A program made the position numbers and the translations under genes. From assembly GCF_004802635.2 (NCBI RefSeq), contig NZ_CP046052.1, forward strand, positions 496,001-560,000: a stretch of 64,000 bases of DNA. Reading direction: 5' to 3'. Numbering within the stretch: the first letter of the stretch is position 1; each line of letters starts with the position of its first letter. This DNA is from Methylocystis heyeri. GTDB taxonomy: Bacteria > Pseudomonadota > Alphaproteobacteria > Rhizobiales > Beijerinckiaceae. Below the pieces are notes generated by a model. The model had not been told where the DNA came from. It saw nothing but the letters and a program-made list of their open reading frames with translations, and made no database searches. Positions 49,190 to 58,006 of the stretch are shown one piece after another.

Positions 49190-51726
49190 AAAGTGACGGA
49201 CGAAGTGACGCCCAGGAGGCGCGGCCCCGACGTCGAGACGCCTACGGTGGTCGGCGCCCCGCTGGCGCCGGGGGACCAGGAGGTCCAGGCTCTGTTGTCG
49301 AAGAGATTCTTGCCCCAGAGCGTCACCTGGACGCGTCGATCGTCGGTATGAAGCCCAAAGCCCGCGTCGAACATGACATAGGCCGGCTGCCAATATTGAA
49401 TAAGCGACCAGGGGTTGGTGTATTGCTGCTTATTGTACCAGCTCGCATTGGTGTAGTGAAAGAGCGTGTAATTCTGCTCGCCCAGCCAGCCGCCGAGGCC
49501 TGCGAGCGCGCGCCCGACCGGCACATGGTAGGCGTAGCCGCCATTGATCTGCCACCAGGGCAGGCCAGTGACCCGCGTGTTTGAAAGCGAGAGTGTCGCC
49601 GGGGCCCCGCTGAAGGTCCAGTCCGTCGGGGATGGCGAGTCCGGATAGCTGACATATCGCGCCTCGGTGTAAGCGCCGTTCAGATTGAAGGTAAGCTCTT
49701 CGATCGGAGACCATTGCTGCACGAATTCGATGCCGCGCAGCCGCATATGAGGCACATTGCCGAGATAGGACTGAGTGACGAGCACAGGCGAGGTGGCTAT
49801 CGTCCTGGTCTGGGTGGCCTGAAAATTAAAGAGATCGTTCCAATAGAGGTTGATGTTGGAAATCAGCTTGCCGTCGAACCAGTTGGTCTTGGCGCCGAGT
49901 TCATAGTCCCAGGAAATCTCGCCCTTGGTGAAGGGCGGAGAGAAAGTCGCCAGGGTAAAGGTCTTGGCTGCTTTGTCATAGGATGCGACGTCGGTGCCTG
50001 TGGAGTTGACGGCCCCCGCCTTGTCGCCGCGGCCGACGAGCGCATAGAGCAGGACATTCTCGTTCAGCTGATATTGCGGATTTAGAATGCCGGTGACGCC
50101 GTTGTGGAAATGCGTGAAGCCCCCGGAGTCGGACGGGAAATACCCGCCGGCCGCGGCCATCGCAAAGGCCTGCTGCGCGGGCGTGATCGGCAGGCCATAG
50201 TACCAGGGCGTCTGGAATTTGGTCGCTTTGTAGCGATCCTCGTAGCTGTCGCGCAGGCCGAAGGTGATGGCGGCCTGCTCGGTGGCATGCCACGTGGCCT
50301 GCCCATAGGCCGCGGCCTGGAAATCGCCTGCCTTCGTGAGCCACCACGGCCTGAGGCCGGGAAGCGCCCCCGGATATCCGAGCCAGGCCGCCGAGTTGTA
50401 GCCAAATTCCCAGTGATGCATGCGATCCTGAGCCGCCTCGTAATAGGTGAAGAGGCCGGTCGTCCATTCGATCGGCTGATCCTTCGGCGAGGAAAGCCTG
50501 AACTCCTGCGACGTCTGCAGCGCATAGGTGTCCATGCCGGCCGAACCGAAACCGAGCTCGAGCAGCTGGTTGTCGGAGTAGCCAAATTGGCGGAAGGCGT
50601 CATAACCAACGGCGGATATCGACTTGAAAGTGTTGTCGCCGACCTGCTTGCTATAGGTGTTGGTGAGCATGAGCGAATGCGCAGGGTCGCGACCCTGGCG
50701 CGCGATATAGGGCGTGTTGGGGTCGATGGTAAGCACCGGCCAATGAAGCTTGGCCCACATGTTCTGGAAGAAACTGCTCTTTGGAAGCGTCAGATTGGCG
50801 TAAACGAGGCTGGTGTCGCCAACCGTGCCGGTGAGATAAGAGTTGTGCTCGTTCGAGCCATTATAGGTGAAGCTGAGGCGGTCGCTCCAGTCGTCGCCCA
50901 CGCCGAGAAGCTGCGCATGCAACCCGGCGCGGTTGATTTCTTGATACGTTGAGCCGCTGTAGCCGTCGCGGTAATAGCCGTCGCCATGGTTGATATATCC
51001 CGCGAAGCGATAGGCGAGCGTGTCGGGGATCAGTGTTCCTGTCGAATTGAGGGTGTCCCTCGTGCGGTTGTAGGTTCCATAGTTGACGCTGACGGTCGTC
51101 TTGTCTTCAAACGACGGCAGTTGCGTATGGAAGATGAGCGAGCCGACGTTGGTGTTCTTGTTTCCCGCCGTGCCCGTCGGGCCGTACAGGAGCTCAACGG
51201 AGCTGACGTCGACGAGATCTCCCCACTGAAAGCCCGGGAAGGCCCAGTAGACGTCGTCGACCACATAACCCGTATCCGATTGGTACCCAGTACCCCCCGA
51301 TCCCGCGATTCCGACGCCGCGGATAGTCATGCGGGAGGCGCGCGGCTGTCCGATATTCGGCCGATAGCCTGCGACATAATGAGAGACGTCGGTCAGATTG
51401 TCGATCTGCTGGTCTTTTATGGTGGTGCTGGTGATCACATTGCCCGACTGCGGCGTCTTGGTGAGCACCTCCTGCTTCAGCTTCTCTCCTGGGCCATCTC
51501 CATGATGACCGTGCCCTCCGAGGCCGACTTGGATGTCGGCGACAGTCGCCGTTTCAGTCTCGTCGCCGCCACCTCCAGGCACCCCCACATGCCCCTCATG
51601 CGCTGGGCGCTCTTGCGATTGGGCGTGGGCCGACGGGTCGGACGACCCGAGCGCCAGTCCGTAGATAACGGCGGCGAAGGAGGCGGTGGAGAGCTTCAAA
51701 TTTTTCAGGGAACGTCGCCTTATCAT
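49186..51726 (-). CDS. TonB-dependent outer membrane receptor with His-rich N-terminus
   Basis: 846 residues from the ATG at 51726, with GAGGAA before it (the frame can be extended to a TTG at 51756). After the signal peptide comes a Gly/His-rich linker ([24 protein letters not shown]). The plug domain holds [13 protein letters not shown] and [15 protein letters not shown], and the rest is a 22-strand barrel ending in [10 protein letters not shown] with a terminal Phe. It imports a metal complex or other scarce compound with TonB energy. The His-rich linker hints at a metal. No ExbB/TonB or ABC partner is nearby, so the ligand is open. Confidence 0.88.
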   Translation of the reverse strand: MIRRRSLKNLKLSTASFAAVIYGLALGSSDPSAHAQSQERPAHEGHVGVPGGGGDETETATVADIQVGLGGHGHHGDGPGEKLKQEVLTKTPQSGNVITSTTIKDQQIDNLTDVSHYVAGYRPNIGQPRASRMTIRGVGIAGSGGTGYQSDTGYVVDDVYWAFPGFQWGDLVDVSSVELLYGPTGTAGNKNTNVGSLIFHTQLPSFEDKTTVSVNYGTYNRTRDTLNSTGTLIPDTLAYRFAGYINHGDGYYRDGYSGSTYQEINRAGLHAQLLGVGDDWSDRLSFTYNGSNEHNSYLTGTVGDTSLVYANLTLPKSSFFQNMWAKLHWPVLTIDPNTPYIARQGRDPAHSLMLTNTYSKQVGDNTFKSISAVGYDAFRQFGYSDNQLLELGFGSAGMDTYALQTSQEFRLSSPKDQPIEWTTGLFTYYEAAQDRMHHWEFGYNSAAWLGYPGALPGLRPWWLTKAGDFQAAAYGQATWHATEQAAITFGLRDSYEDRYKATKFQTPWYYGLPITPAQQAFAMAAAGGYFPSDSGGFTHFHNGVTGILNPQYQLNENVLLYALVGRGDKAGAVNSTGTDVASYDKAAKTFTLATFSPPFTKGEISWDYELGAKTNWFDGKLISNINLYWNDLFNFQATQTRTIATSPVLVTQSYLGNVPHMRLRGIEFVQQWSPIEELTFNLNGAYTEARYVSYPDSPSPTDWTFSGAPATLSLSNTRVTGLPWWQINGGYAYHVPVGRALAGLGGWLGEQNYTLFHYTNASWYNKQQYTNPWSLIQYWQPAYVMFDAGFGLHTDDRRVQVTLWGKNLFDNRAWTSWSPGASGAPTTVGVSTSGPRLLGVTSSVTF

Positions 51727-52077
51727 CCATTTCCTCAATTCAAAAAGAGACTGCAAGAAGCATAATCCTACTAAATTGGTAGAGTCAAAGCGGGAGATGT
51801 CCGCGAGAATTGCAGATTCTAGGCTGTGATACTAATCTAACTTATTGAATTAAATGAGTTTATTTTTACAGAGGCGCCGGTGTGTTATAAAAGAGACATC
51901 TAGTAATAATATCAAAATAGTGTATTAATGGGGCGCATTCAGCCGCTCGGCTGCGAAAGAGATTTCCGACGCCGCCCTGGGCCGATAGCCGAGCGTCGGC
52001 GCTTCATTCGCCGTTCAGGCGCGAGGCCCTAGTTATTGAGGCGGACTTTTCGGCCTTCCTCAGCCAGGGATAAAAAC
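51727..52077. other. AT-rich promoter region of the TonB receptor gene
   Basis: This 350-nt gap is the most AT-rich stretch of the window (about 51830-51930). AGAAT-TGCAG-ATTCT (51806-51820) is a perfect 5-bp inverted repeat about 80 nt before the receptor start and could be a regulator site. No cobalamin riboswitch sequence is visible. Confidence 0.4.
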
Positions 52078-52314
52078 ATGCGCTTCAAGACAGCTTTTAC
52101 CGCTCTCATTGTGACCGGGCTTCTCGGCCTGAATGGCGCCATGGCGCAGACCGCAGCGCCGGCTTCGCCCGGCGGCGCCGAACAATCCGCCGCGCCGATG
52201 GATAAGAAAGCGATTTCAAAGGACTGTTCGGCGCAGGCGGACGCCAAAGGACTCCATGGCAGGGCGCGCCATAAGTTCAGGTCCGAATGCCGGAAAGCCG
52301 GCGGGAAGATGTAG
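52078..52314 (+). CDS. Small secreted PsiF-repeat protein
   Basis: 78 residues from the ATG at 52078. Signal peptide MRFKTAFTALIVTGLLGLNG ending AMAQ, then an Ala/Pro linker, then one PsiF-like repeat: ISKDCSAQADAKGLHGRARH followed by KFRSECRK. Two Cys, basic, about 55 residues after processing. It is related to the two-repeat protein at 43361-43819 but lacks the second repeat. Function unknown. A REP element follows. Confidence 0.75.
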   Translation: MRFKTAFTALIVTGLLGLNGAMAQTAAPASPGGAEQSAAPMDKKAISKDCSAQADAKGLHGRARHKFRSECRKAGGKM

Positions 52315-52361
52315 TCGGGTTGGTTCGCTGTTAGTATAGTTGTAGAAATATGTATTATAGC

Positions 52362-52450
52362 TCGTCATTGCGAGCGAAGCAAAGCAATCCAGAGCCACGC
52401 CAATGCCGTGAAGACTTCTGCTGGATTGCTTCACTTCGCTCGCGGTGATG
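52362..52450. repeat. REP-like inverted repeat (CGTCATTGCGAGCGAAGC type)
   Basis: Left arm CGTCATTGCGAGCGAAGCAA then AGCAATCCAG (about 52363-52392), right arm CTGGATTGCTTCACTTCGCT then CGCGGTGATG (52421-52450). The arms pair over about 26 bp with a few mismatches around a 28-nt loop. This is a widely scattered alphaproteobacterial palindrome. It lies between the small PsiF gene and the convergent DadA-like gene and may end both transcripts. Confidence 0.8.
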
Positions 52451-52465
52451 GTCGTTGCTTCTCTT

Positions 52466-53716
52466 TCACTTCATGAACCGTTCCGCGCCATAAGGCTTCG
52501 GATCGGTGAAAGGCGTTTCGCCCGTCATCATCTCGGCCAGCAGGCGCCCGCATACGGGGCCGAGCGTGAAGCCGTGGTGTTCATGGCCGAAATCGAACCA
52601 GAGGCCCTGATGGCGCGGGGCCTTGCCGACGATCGGCAGCATATCGGGAAGGCAGGGGCGGCATCCCTTCCAGGGCTTTGCGTCCAGCCGCTCGCCGAGC
52701 GGGAACAGCTTGCGCGCGATGGGTTCGGCCCGGTCGATCTGCACCGGGGTCGCCGGCGCGTCGCGCAGCGCGAATTCCGCCCCGCTGGTCAGCCTTATTC
52801 CCCGCGTCATCGGCGCCAGCACATAGCCATTGTCGGCGTCGAGCACCGGACGGCCGAGCTTCGCGTCATGCAGCGGGGCGTAATGCATGTGATAGCCGCG
52901 CTTCACGGCCATCGGAAAATCATAGCCGAAGGCGCGATAGACAAGGTCGGACCATGGCCCCATGGCGACGACGAGGTCGCGCGCCAAAAGCGGGCCTTCA
53001 TGGGTGGCGACGCTCCAGCGTCCGTCGGTCGATTCCTGCAGTCCATGCGCGTCGCCGGTGAGGAAACGCCCGCCGCGCGAAACGAACAGATCCGCATAGA
53101 CCTGCGCCACGCGGCTGGGATCGTCGACCGAGGCCGGATCGAGGTAATGGACGCCGCCGACGCCGCCGGTGAGATCTGGTTCTCGCCGCGCAAGCTCCGC
53201 TGCGTCCAGAGTGTCGATCTTCAGCCCATAGGCGCGCAGTTTCTCCGCCTCCGCCGCTCCCGCATCCAAGGTCTGCCGGCTGCGATAGAGTTTGATCCAG
53301 CCGGTCTTGCGCAGCATGTCCCTGGCGCCGGCGGCGTCGATCAGAGCTTCATGCTCGATGAGGCTCCGCTCGATCAGCGGCCTTATCGCGGCGCTGTTCC
53401 TGGCGGCGCGGCCCGGCGCGCTTTCGCGGTAGTAGCGCCACAGCCAGGGAGCCACCGAGGGCAGGGCGGAAATATGGTAATGCGCCTCGGGCAGCAGGTT
53501 GAAGGCGTAGAGGATCAGCTTTCCCGGGTCCTGCGGGAAGAGATAAGGGAAAATCGAAGCGCGCTCGATCAGCCCGGCGTTGCCGAAGCTGGTCTCCAGC
53601 CCCGCGGCTCCGTGGCGGTCGACGAGAACGACGTCGCGTCCCCGCGCCTGCAGATGGAGAGCCGCCGATACGCCGACCATTCCGGCTCCGAGAACTGCGA
53701 CATCCGCATCGCGCAT
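52466..53716 (-). CDS. FAD-dependent amino acid dehydrogenase, DadA-like
   Basis: 416 residues from the ATG at 53716, with GGAGAGA before it. Rossmann start VAVLGAGMVGVSAALHLQ, LETSFGNAGLIE (flavin contact), DGRWSVATHEGPLLARDLVV in the middle and GHEHHGFTLGPVCGRLLAE near the C-terminus, the DAO/DadA fold. DadA oxidises D-amino acids to 2-oxoacids and passes electrons to the membrane. Without dadX or a lrp-like neighbour the substrate stays open; D-amino acids, sarcosine or hydroxyproline-type compounds are alternatives. Confidence 0.86.
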   Translation of the reverse strand: MRDADVAVLGAGMVGVSAALHLQARGRDVVLVDRHGAAGLETSFGNAGLIERASIFPYLFPQDPGKLILYAFNLLPEAHYHISALPSVAPWLWRYYRESAPGRAARNSAAIRPLIERSLIEHEALIDAAGARDMLRKTGWIKLYRSRQTLDAGAAEAEKLRAYGLKIDTLDAAELARREPDLTGGVGGVHYLDPASVDDPSRVAQVYADLFVSRGGRFLTGDAHGLQESTDGRWSVATHEGPLLARDLVVAMGPWSDLVYRAFGYDFPMAVKRGYHMHYAPLHDAKLGRPVLDADNGYVLAPMTRGIRLTSGAEFALRDAPATPVQIDRAEPIARKLFPLGERLDAKPWKGCRPCLPDMLPIVGKAPRHQGLWFDFGHEHHGFTLGPVCGRLLAEMMTGETPFTDPKPYGAERFMK

Positions 53717-53784
53717 TGATCTCTCCTGCAAAAGCGTCGGTTATTATATGGCGTTATGCTGGGACGGCGCCATGCGCGCCGACG

Positions 53785-53867
53785 CCTCACCCTTCGAGAC
53801 GCCCGCTCGGCGGGCTCCTCTGAATGCGGACGCCGACCGTCTCATCCTGAGGGCGCCGAGCGGCTTC
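53785..53867. repeat. Decayed REP element (TCACCCTTCGAGACG type)
   Basis: CTCACCCTTCGAGACGCCCG with CTCGGCGGGCTCCTCTGAAT after it, and CCGTCTCATCCTGAGGGCGC further on. CCTCACCCTTCGAGACG/GGATGAGG-like palindromes of this form are frequent in rhizobial intergenic DNA; here it is only partly symmetrical. Confidence 0.55.
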
Positions 53868-53918
53868 GATCTTTGCGCGCGATCGGTTACTTTTTACAAA
53901 GGAAGCTGAGTCGCGGAA

Positions 53919-55061
53919 ATGAACAGGCCGACGTTCTACGAATTTTTCGCCGGGGGCGGGATGGCGCGGGCGGGGCTGGGTTCTTCCTGGCATTGTCTCT
54001 TCGCCAATGATTTCGACCACAAGAAGGGCGAGACCTATCGCGCCAATTGGGGCGCCGACGCGCTGCATATCGGCGACGTCCGCACAGTCCAGCCTCAGCA
54101 ATTGCCGGGCCATGCCGATCTGGTCTGGGCTTCCTTTCCCTGTCAGGATTTGTCGCTCGCGGGCGCGGGAGCGGGGCTCGCCGGCGCGCGCAGCGGAACC
54201 TTCTGGCCCTTCTTCGATCTGGTCAGAAAGCTTCGCGCGGAAGACCGTCAGCCGCCGCTGCTTGCTTTGGAAAATGTCTGCGGCGCGCTGACCTCGCATG
54301 GCGGCGAGGATTTCACCAAAATCTGCCAGGCGCTGGCGCAGGAAGACTATCGCTTCGGCGCGGTGGTGATCGACGCGGCGCTGTTCCTGCCGCAATCGCG
54401 TCCGCGATTGTTCATCATCGCGGCGCGAAAGGATATCGCGCTCTCGCCGCAGCTGTTGGGGCAGGGGCCTTGCGCGCCTTTTTCGACGCCCGGGCTCATT
54501 GCGGCTCAAGAGCGGCTTCCGCAAGAGCTGAAATCGAACTGGCTATGGTGGCGCCTGCCGCCGCCGCCGCTGCGCAATAGGGGGCTCGCCGACATCATCG
54601 AGGACGAACCGCGCGATGTCCGCTGGCATTCGCCGGAGGAGACGCAGGCGCTGATCGCCATGATGAGCGAGGTCAATCTCGCCAGGATCGCCGTGGCGAA
54701 GACAGCCGGGCGGCGCATGGTCGGCACCCTCTATCGCCGCACCCGCGGCTCGGGCGACGAAAAAACCCAGCGCGCGGAGGCGCGCTTCGACGGCCTCGCC
54801 GGCTGCCTGCGCACGCCCTCGGGCGGCTCCAGCCGGCAATTCGTGCTCATTGTCGAGAAGGGCCGGGTCCGCTCGCGGCTGATGTCGGCTCGCGAGACCG
54901 CAAGGCTGATGGGCCTGCCCGACGAATATATCCTGCCGCAAAGATATAACGAGGCCTATCATTTGACCGGCGACGGCGTGGTCGTCCCGGCGGTGCGGCA
55001 TCTGGCCGAACATGTGCTGGAGCCGTTGCTGCGCGGTATTCGGCTGCGCGTCGCGGCGTGA
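53919..55061 (+). CDS. dcm: DNA (cytosine-5-)-methyltransferase
   Basis: A 380-residue C5 methyltransferase. Motif I FYEFFAGGGMARAGL (SAM), motif IV WASFPCQDLSLAG with the catalytic Cys at about residue 79, motif VI LALENVCGAL, motif VIII LPQSRPRLFIIA and motif X GDGVVVPAVRHLAEHVLEPL. The target recognition region lies at about residues 180-300. The next gene is vsr with a GTGA overlap, and no restriction enzyme gene is adjacent, so it looks like an orphan or formerly R-M-linked methylase. The target sequence is unknown. The symbol denotes the family. Confidence 0.92.
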   Translation: MNRPTFYEFFAGGGMARAGLGSSWHCLFANDFDHKKGETYRANWGADALHIGDVRTVQPQQLPGHADLVWASFPCQDLSLAGAGAGLAGARSGTFWPFFDLVRKLRAEDRQPPLLALENVCGALTSHGGEDFTKICQALAQEDYRFGAVVIDAALFLPQSRPRLFIIAARKDIALSPQLLGQGPCAPFSTPGLIAAQERLPQELKSNWLWWRLPPPPLRNRGLADIIEDEPRDVRWHSPEETQALIAMMSEVNLARIAVAKTAGRRMVGTLYRRTRGSGDEKTQRAEARFDGLAGCLRTPSGGSSRQFVLIVEKGRVRSRLMSARETARLMGLPDEYILPQRYNEAYHLTGDGVVVPAVRHLAEHVLEPLLRGIRLRVAA

Positions 55062-55462
55062 CCGCCGAGGACCCCGAAAAACGCTCCGCCATCATGCGGG
55101 CGGTGAAATCGCAGGATACTTCGCCGGAACTCGCCGTGCGGGCGCTGCTGCGGCGCTTTGCGCCCTTTTACCGGCTTCAGCGCAAGGATCTGCCCGGCAA
55201 ACCCGACATCGCCTATATCGGCCGAAAGCGCGCGATCTTCGTGCATGGCTGCTTCTGGCACGGGCATGACTGCGCCCGCGGCGCGCGAACGCCCAAGGCC
55301 AACGCCGATTACTGGAAGGCGAAAATCGCCCGCAACCGCGCCCGCGACGCGGCCAATTTAGAGAAGCTGTCGGCGCAGGGCTGGCGTTCTCTCACCGTGT
55401 GGGAATGCGAATTGAAGGACAGGGACGCGCTGGAAAAGAGGTTGCGGGAGTTTTTGGAGTGA
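55058..55462 (+). CDS. vsr: Very short patch repair endonuclease
   Basis: 134 residues from the GTG at 55058, overlapping the methyltransferase stop by 4 nt. Vsr nicks at T:G mismatches that arise when 5-methylcytosine deaminates. Motifs: RSAIMRAVKSQDTSPELAVR at the start, then LPGKPDIAYIGRKRAIFVHG with the metal-binding Asp, and GCFWHGHDC with catalytic His residues. It ends LTVWECELKD. Its coupling to a C5 methylase fits its role exactly. Confidence 0.93.
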   Translation: MTAEDPEKRSAIMRAVKSQDTSPELAVRALLRRFAPFYRLQRKDLPGKPDIAYIGRKRAIFVHGCFWHGHDCARGARTPKANADYWKAKIARNRARDAANLEKLSAQGWRSLTVWECELKDRDALEKRLREFLE

Positions 55463-55582
55463 GGGGCGTTGGGGAAAATACAGTCGGTAGCTTTCGCAAG
55501 TTGGGTCTCGGAGCCTACCGTCTTCTCCAATATTCCCCGCCTTCCTCTCTTTCGCTCGTCTTTCATGAAATCCGGGCCATGC

Positions 55583-55601
55583 TGGGCCACAGTGTAGCCC
55601 A
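55583..55601. promoter_or_regulatory. Near-perfect 19-bp palindrome, likely antitoxin operator
   Basis: TGGGCCACAGTGTAGCCCA is symmetrical at all but one position per arm and the centre (TGGGC-ACA-TGT-GCCCA). It ends right at the AAGGAG Shine-Dalgarno of the antitoxin gene, 14 nt before its ATG. RelB/DinJ-family antitoxins repress their own operons through such palindromes. Confidence 0.65.
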
Positions 55602-55614
55602 AGGAGTTCGCCCC

Positions 55615-55875
55615 ATGACCAACACGACCGTTCGCGCTCGGATCGACGAGCAAGTGAAAGAAGAAGCTGCTGCTGTGCTGGCGTCGATAGGGCTAACCGT
55701 GTCCGATGCGTTCCGGCTCATGATGATGCGGATTGCAAAGGACAAGGCTTTGCCTTTCGAGCCTCTGGTTCCTAACGCCGAAACCGTCGAAGCGATGAAG
55801 GCGGCGAGGCAGGGCGCATTGGCGAAAGCCGGAACTCCCGACAAGTTGCTCGCGAGCCTGAATGCAGGAGATTAG
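55615..55875 (+). CDS. RelB/DinJ-family antitoxin
   Basis: 86 residues from the ATG at 55615 with AAGGAG 8 nt before. The ribbon-helix-helix N-terminus reads TTVRARIDEQVKEEAAAVLA then LTVSDAFRLMMMRIAKDKAL, the RelB/DinJ signature; the rest is the toxin-neutralising tail. It represses its own transcription and binds the toxin encoded directly after it (14-nt overlap). The open frame extends upstream to 55399, but the part before the ATG has no family resemblance. Confidence 0.9.
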   Translation: MTNTTVRARIDEQVKEEAAAVLASIGLTVSDAFRLMMMRIAKDKALPFEPLVPNAETVEAMKAARQGALAKAGTPDKLLASLNAGD

Positions 55876-56137
55876 ATACACCTCCCGTTTCAAACTATCG
55901 GCGGGAACAATCTGGAGTTTCGCCAAGAAAATCGACAAGCTGCTTATGGACGCGGTGAGCCTCCTGGCGGTCGACGAGGCGTTGCCGCGCAGCTATTTCG
56001 ATCATGAATTGACGGGCGAGTGGAAGGATTTTCGGGACTGCCATTTACGCCCCGATCTCATCCTCATTTACCGCAAGCCCGACGACAATAGGCTTGAACT
56101 CGTGCGCCTCGGTTCCCACAGCGAAATTGGCTTTTAA
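55862..56137 (+). CDS. YafQ/RelE-family mRNA interferase toxin
   Basis: 91 residues overlapping the antitoxin gene by 14 nt. The YafQ pattern is seen: LPRSYFDHELTGEWKDFRDC then HLRPDLILIYRKPDD and LELVRLGSHSEIGF. The conserved His residues of the ribonuclease surface are in HELTGEW, CHLRPD and GSHSEIG. In E. coli YafQ cuts mRNA on the ribosome at AAA codons. Here all catalytic-looking residues are present, so the toxin is probably active. Ends 113 nt before the end of convergent efp. Confidence 0.92.
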   Translation: MQEIRYTSRFKLSAGTIWSFAKKIDKLLMDAVSLLAVDEALPRSYFDHELTGEWKDFRDCHLRPDLILIYRKPDDNRLELVRLGSHSEIGF

Positions 56138-56250
56138 GAAATTCGATCATTCGTTGCGCCATAATACACGGACGCCATTGTCATGCCGCCCGTGTTGGCT
56201 GGGTAGCGGGCCTCCTCCCCTTTTCCCGAGGGAAGGAAGCCTGGATAAGC

Positions 56251-56820
56251 TCAATCCTTCGCGCGTTCGACGTAGGTTCCGTCCTCGGTCTGGACCACGA
56301 CCCTTGTGCCGGTCTGGATATGCGGCGGCACCATCACGCGGGCGCCGTTGCTGAGCTTGGCGGGCTTATAGGACGAAGACGCGGTCTGGCCCTTCATGGC
56401 CGGCTCGGTCTCGGTGATTTCGAGGGTCACGCGCGGGGGCAACTGGATCGCCACTGCGACGCCGTTGAAGATCGAGAGAATGCAGACCATGTTCTCCTGG
56501 AGCCATTGGGCCTGATCGCCGATGACGTCCTTGGAAACGGCTACCTGCTCGAAATTCTCCTGATTCATGAAGGTGAAGCCGTCGTCGTCCGAATAGAGAT
56601 AGGTGTAGTCCTGATCTTCGACGAAGGCGCGCTCGACCTGCTCGGTGGTCTTGTAGCGGTCGGTGGTCTTCACGCCGTCCGAAATGCGGCGCATGTCGAT
56701 CTGGGTCGTGGGCGTGCCCTTGCCCGGGAAAAAGCTTTCCGCGCTCAAAACGACATAAAGCTGGCCGTCTTCTCTCTCGAGAATATTGCCCTTGCGGATC
56801 GAACTGGCGATGACTTTCAC
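56251..56820 (-). CDS. efp: Elongation factor P
   Basis: A 189-residue, three-domain translation factor that rescues ribosomes stalled at polyproline. The start is a GTG at 56820 with GAGGA 8 nt before. The loop carrying the modified residue is [14 protein letters not shown], with Lys34 at the tip, the acceptor for beta-lysylation. The C-terminal end shows [20 protein letters not shown], the EF-P signature. The modification enzymes epmA and epmB lie in the divergent operon, 138 nt away. Confidence 0.97.
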   Translation of the reverse strand: MKVIASSIRKGNILEREDGQLYVVLSAESFFPGKGTPTTQIDMRRISDGVKTTDRYKTTEQVERAFVEDQDYTYLYSDDDGFTFMNQENFEQVAVSKDVIGDQAQWLQENMVCILSIFNGVAVAIQLPPRVTLEITETEPAMKGQTASSSYKPAKLSNGARVMVPPHIQTGTRVVVQTEDGTYVERAKD

Positions 56821-56958
56821 GTTTTTTTCCTCGATTGCTGCGGCGGTCCCGTCTGGTCTATGAACGGGCTAAAATCATGTGCGGTCTAAAACCACACTTC
56901 GCCCGTCCGGGCAAATATTTGCCGGCGGGCTTCGCCCTAACGCTTTGGATGGCCCCAA

Positions 56959-58005
56959 ATGACCCGCGCTTCGCCCTGGTGGGACAGGCATGTTTATGCC
57001 GATCGGAAGCCTTTTCTCAAGGCGCGCGCACGCATCGCAGCCGCGATTCGGCATTTTTTCGGCTCGGAGGGGTTCACTGAGGTCGAAACTGCCGCGCTTG
57101 CGGTCTCGGGCGGCAACGAGGCTCATATTTCTCTCTTCGGGGTGGAGCTGATCGGCCCCGACGACGAAAAAAGCCGGCTCTATCTGCATTCTTCCCCCGA
57201 ATTCGCCTGCAAGAAGCTGCTGGCGGCGGGCGAGGAAAAGATTTTCACTTTCGCCCGCGTATTCCGAAACCGCGAGCGCTCCGCTCTGCACCACCCGGAA
57301 TTCACCATGCTGGAATGGTACCGGGTGCGCGAGCCGGTCTCGCGCCTGATGGAGGATTGCGCGGGTCTGCTCGCGACCGCCGCAAAGGCCGCAGGGACCG
57401 ACAGTTTCGCGTGGCGGGGCAGGGTCGCCGATCCTTTCGCGGAGCCCGAGGTCCTCACCCTGTGCGAGGCCTTCGGTCGCTACGCCGATATGGATCTTGC
57501 GGCGCTCCTCGAGGATCGCGACGCCTTCGCCAGGGCGGCGGAGCGGGACGGCGTGAGGATCACGGAAGACGACGACTGGTCAGATATCTTCAGCAAGGTC
57601 CTGTCCGAGAAGATCGAGCACAGGCTCGGCAGCGGGAGAGCCACGATACTGTCCGATTACCCGGTGAGCGAGGCCGCGCTCGCCCGTCCCAAAGACGACG
57701 ACCCCCGCTTTTCCGAGCGCTTCGAGCTTTATGTCTGCGGGGTCGAGATCGCCAACGGCTTCGGCGAACTGACGGATCCCGCCGAGCAGCGCCGCCGTTT
57801 CGTCGCCGAGAACGACGCGCGCCAGCGCATCTATGACGAGCCTTATCCGATCGACGAGGATTTTCTTTCCGCGCTTGCCGTCATGCCGCCCGCCAGCGGA
57901 ATCGCGCTCGGATTCGACCGGCTGGCGATGCTTGCCGCCGGGGCGACGCATATAGAGGAGGTTTTATGGACTCCGGTTCCGGAGCGGGGAGAGGGCAGCG
58001 TTTGA
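56959..58005 (+). CDS. epmA: Elongation factor P--(R)-beta-lysine ligase
   Basis: A 348-residue class II lysyl-tRNA-synthetase-like enzyme without the anticodon-binding domain; it attaches (R)-beta-lysine to Lys34 of EF-P. Motif 2 is RVFRNRERSALHHPEFTMLE, and motif 3 is GIALGFDRLAMLAAGA near residue 320. YLHSSPEFACKKLLAAG is the usual substrate loop region. It diverges from efp. The next gene starts 1 nt after its stop, so epmA, the NAD(P)-binding gene and epmB are one transcription unit. Confidence 0.94.
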   Translation: MTRASPWWDRHVYADRKPFLKARARIAAAIRHFFGSEGFTEVETAALAVSGGNEAHISLFGVELIGPDDEKSRLYLHSSPEFACKKLLAAGEEKIFTFARVFRNRERSALHHPEFTMLEWYRVREPVSRLMEDCAGLLATAAKAAGTDSFAWRGRVADPFAEPEVLTLCEAFGRYADMDLAALLEDRDAFARAAERDGVRITEDDDWSDIFSKVLSEKIEHRLGSGRATILSDYPVSEAALARPKDDDPRFSERFELYVCGVEIANGFGELTDPAEQRRRFVAENDARQRIYDEPYPIDEDFLSALAVMPPASGIALGFDRLAMLAAGATHIEEVLWTPVPERGEGSV

Positions 58006-58006
58006 A

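Noticed and set aside
47528-49393. A 621-codon open frame antisense to purH
   Set aside because: purH is unmistakable on the plus strand; the antisense protein has no family features.
51727-52077. Cobalamin riboswitch before the TonB receptor
   Set aside because: No B12-box-like sequence or matching stem order is visible; the region is AT-rich instead.
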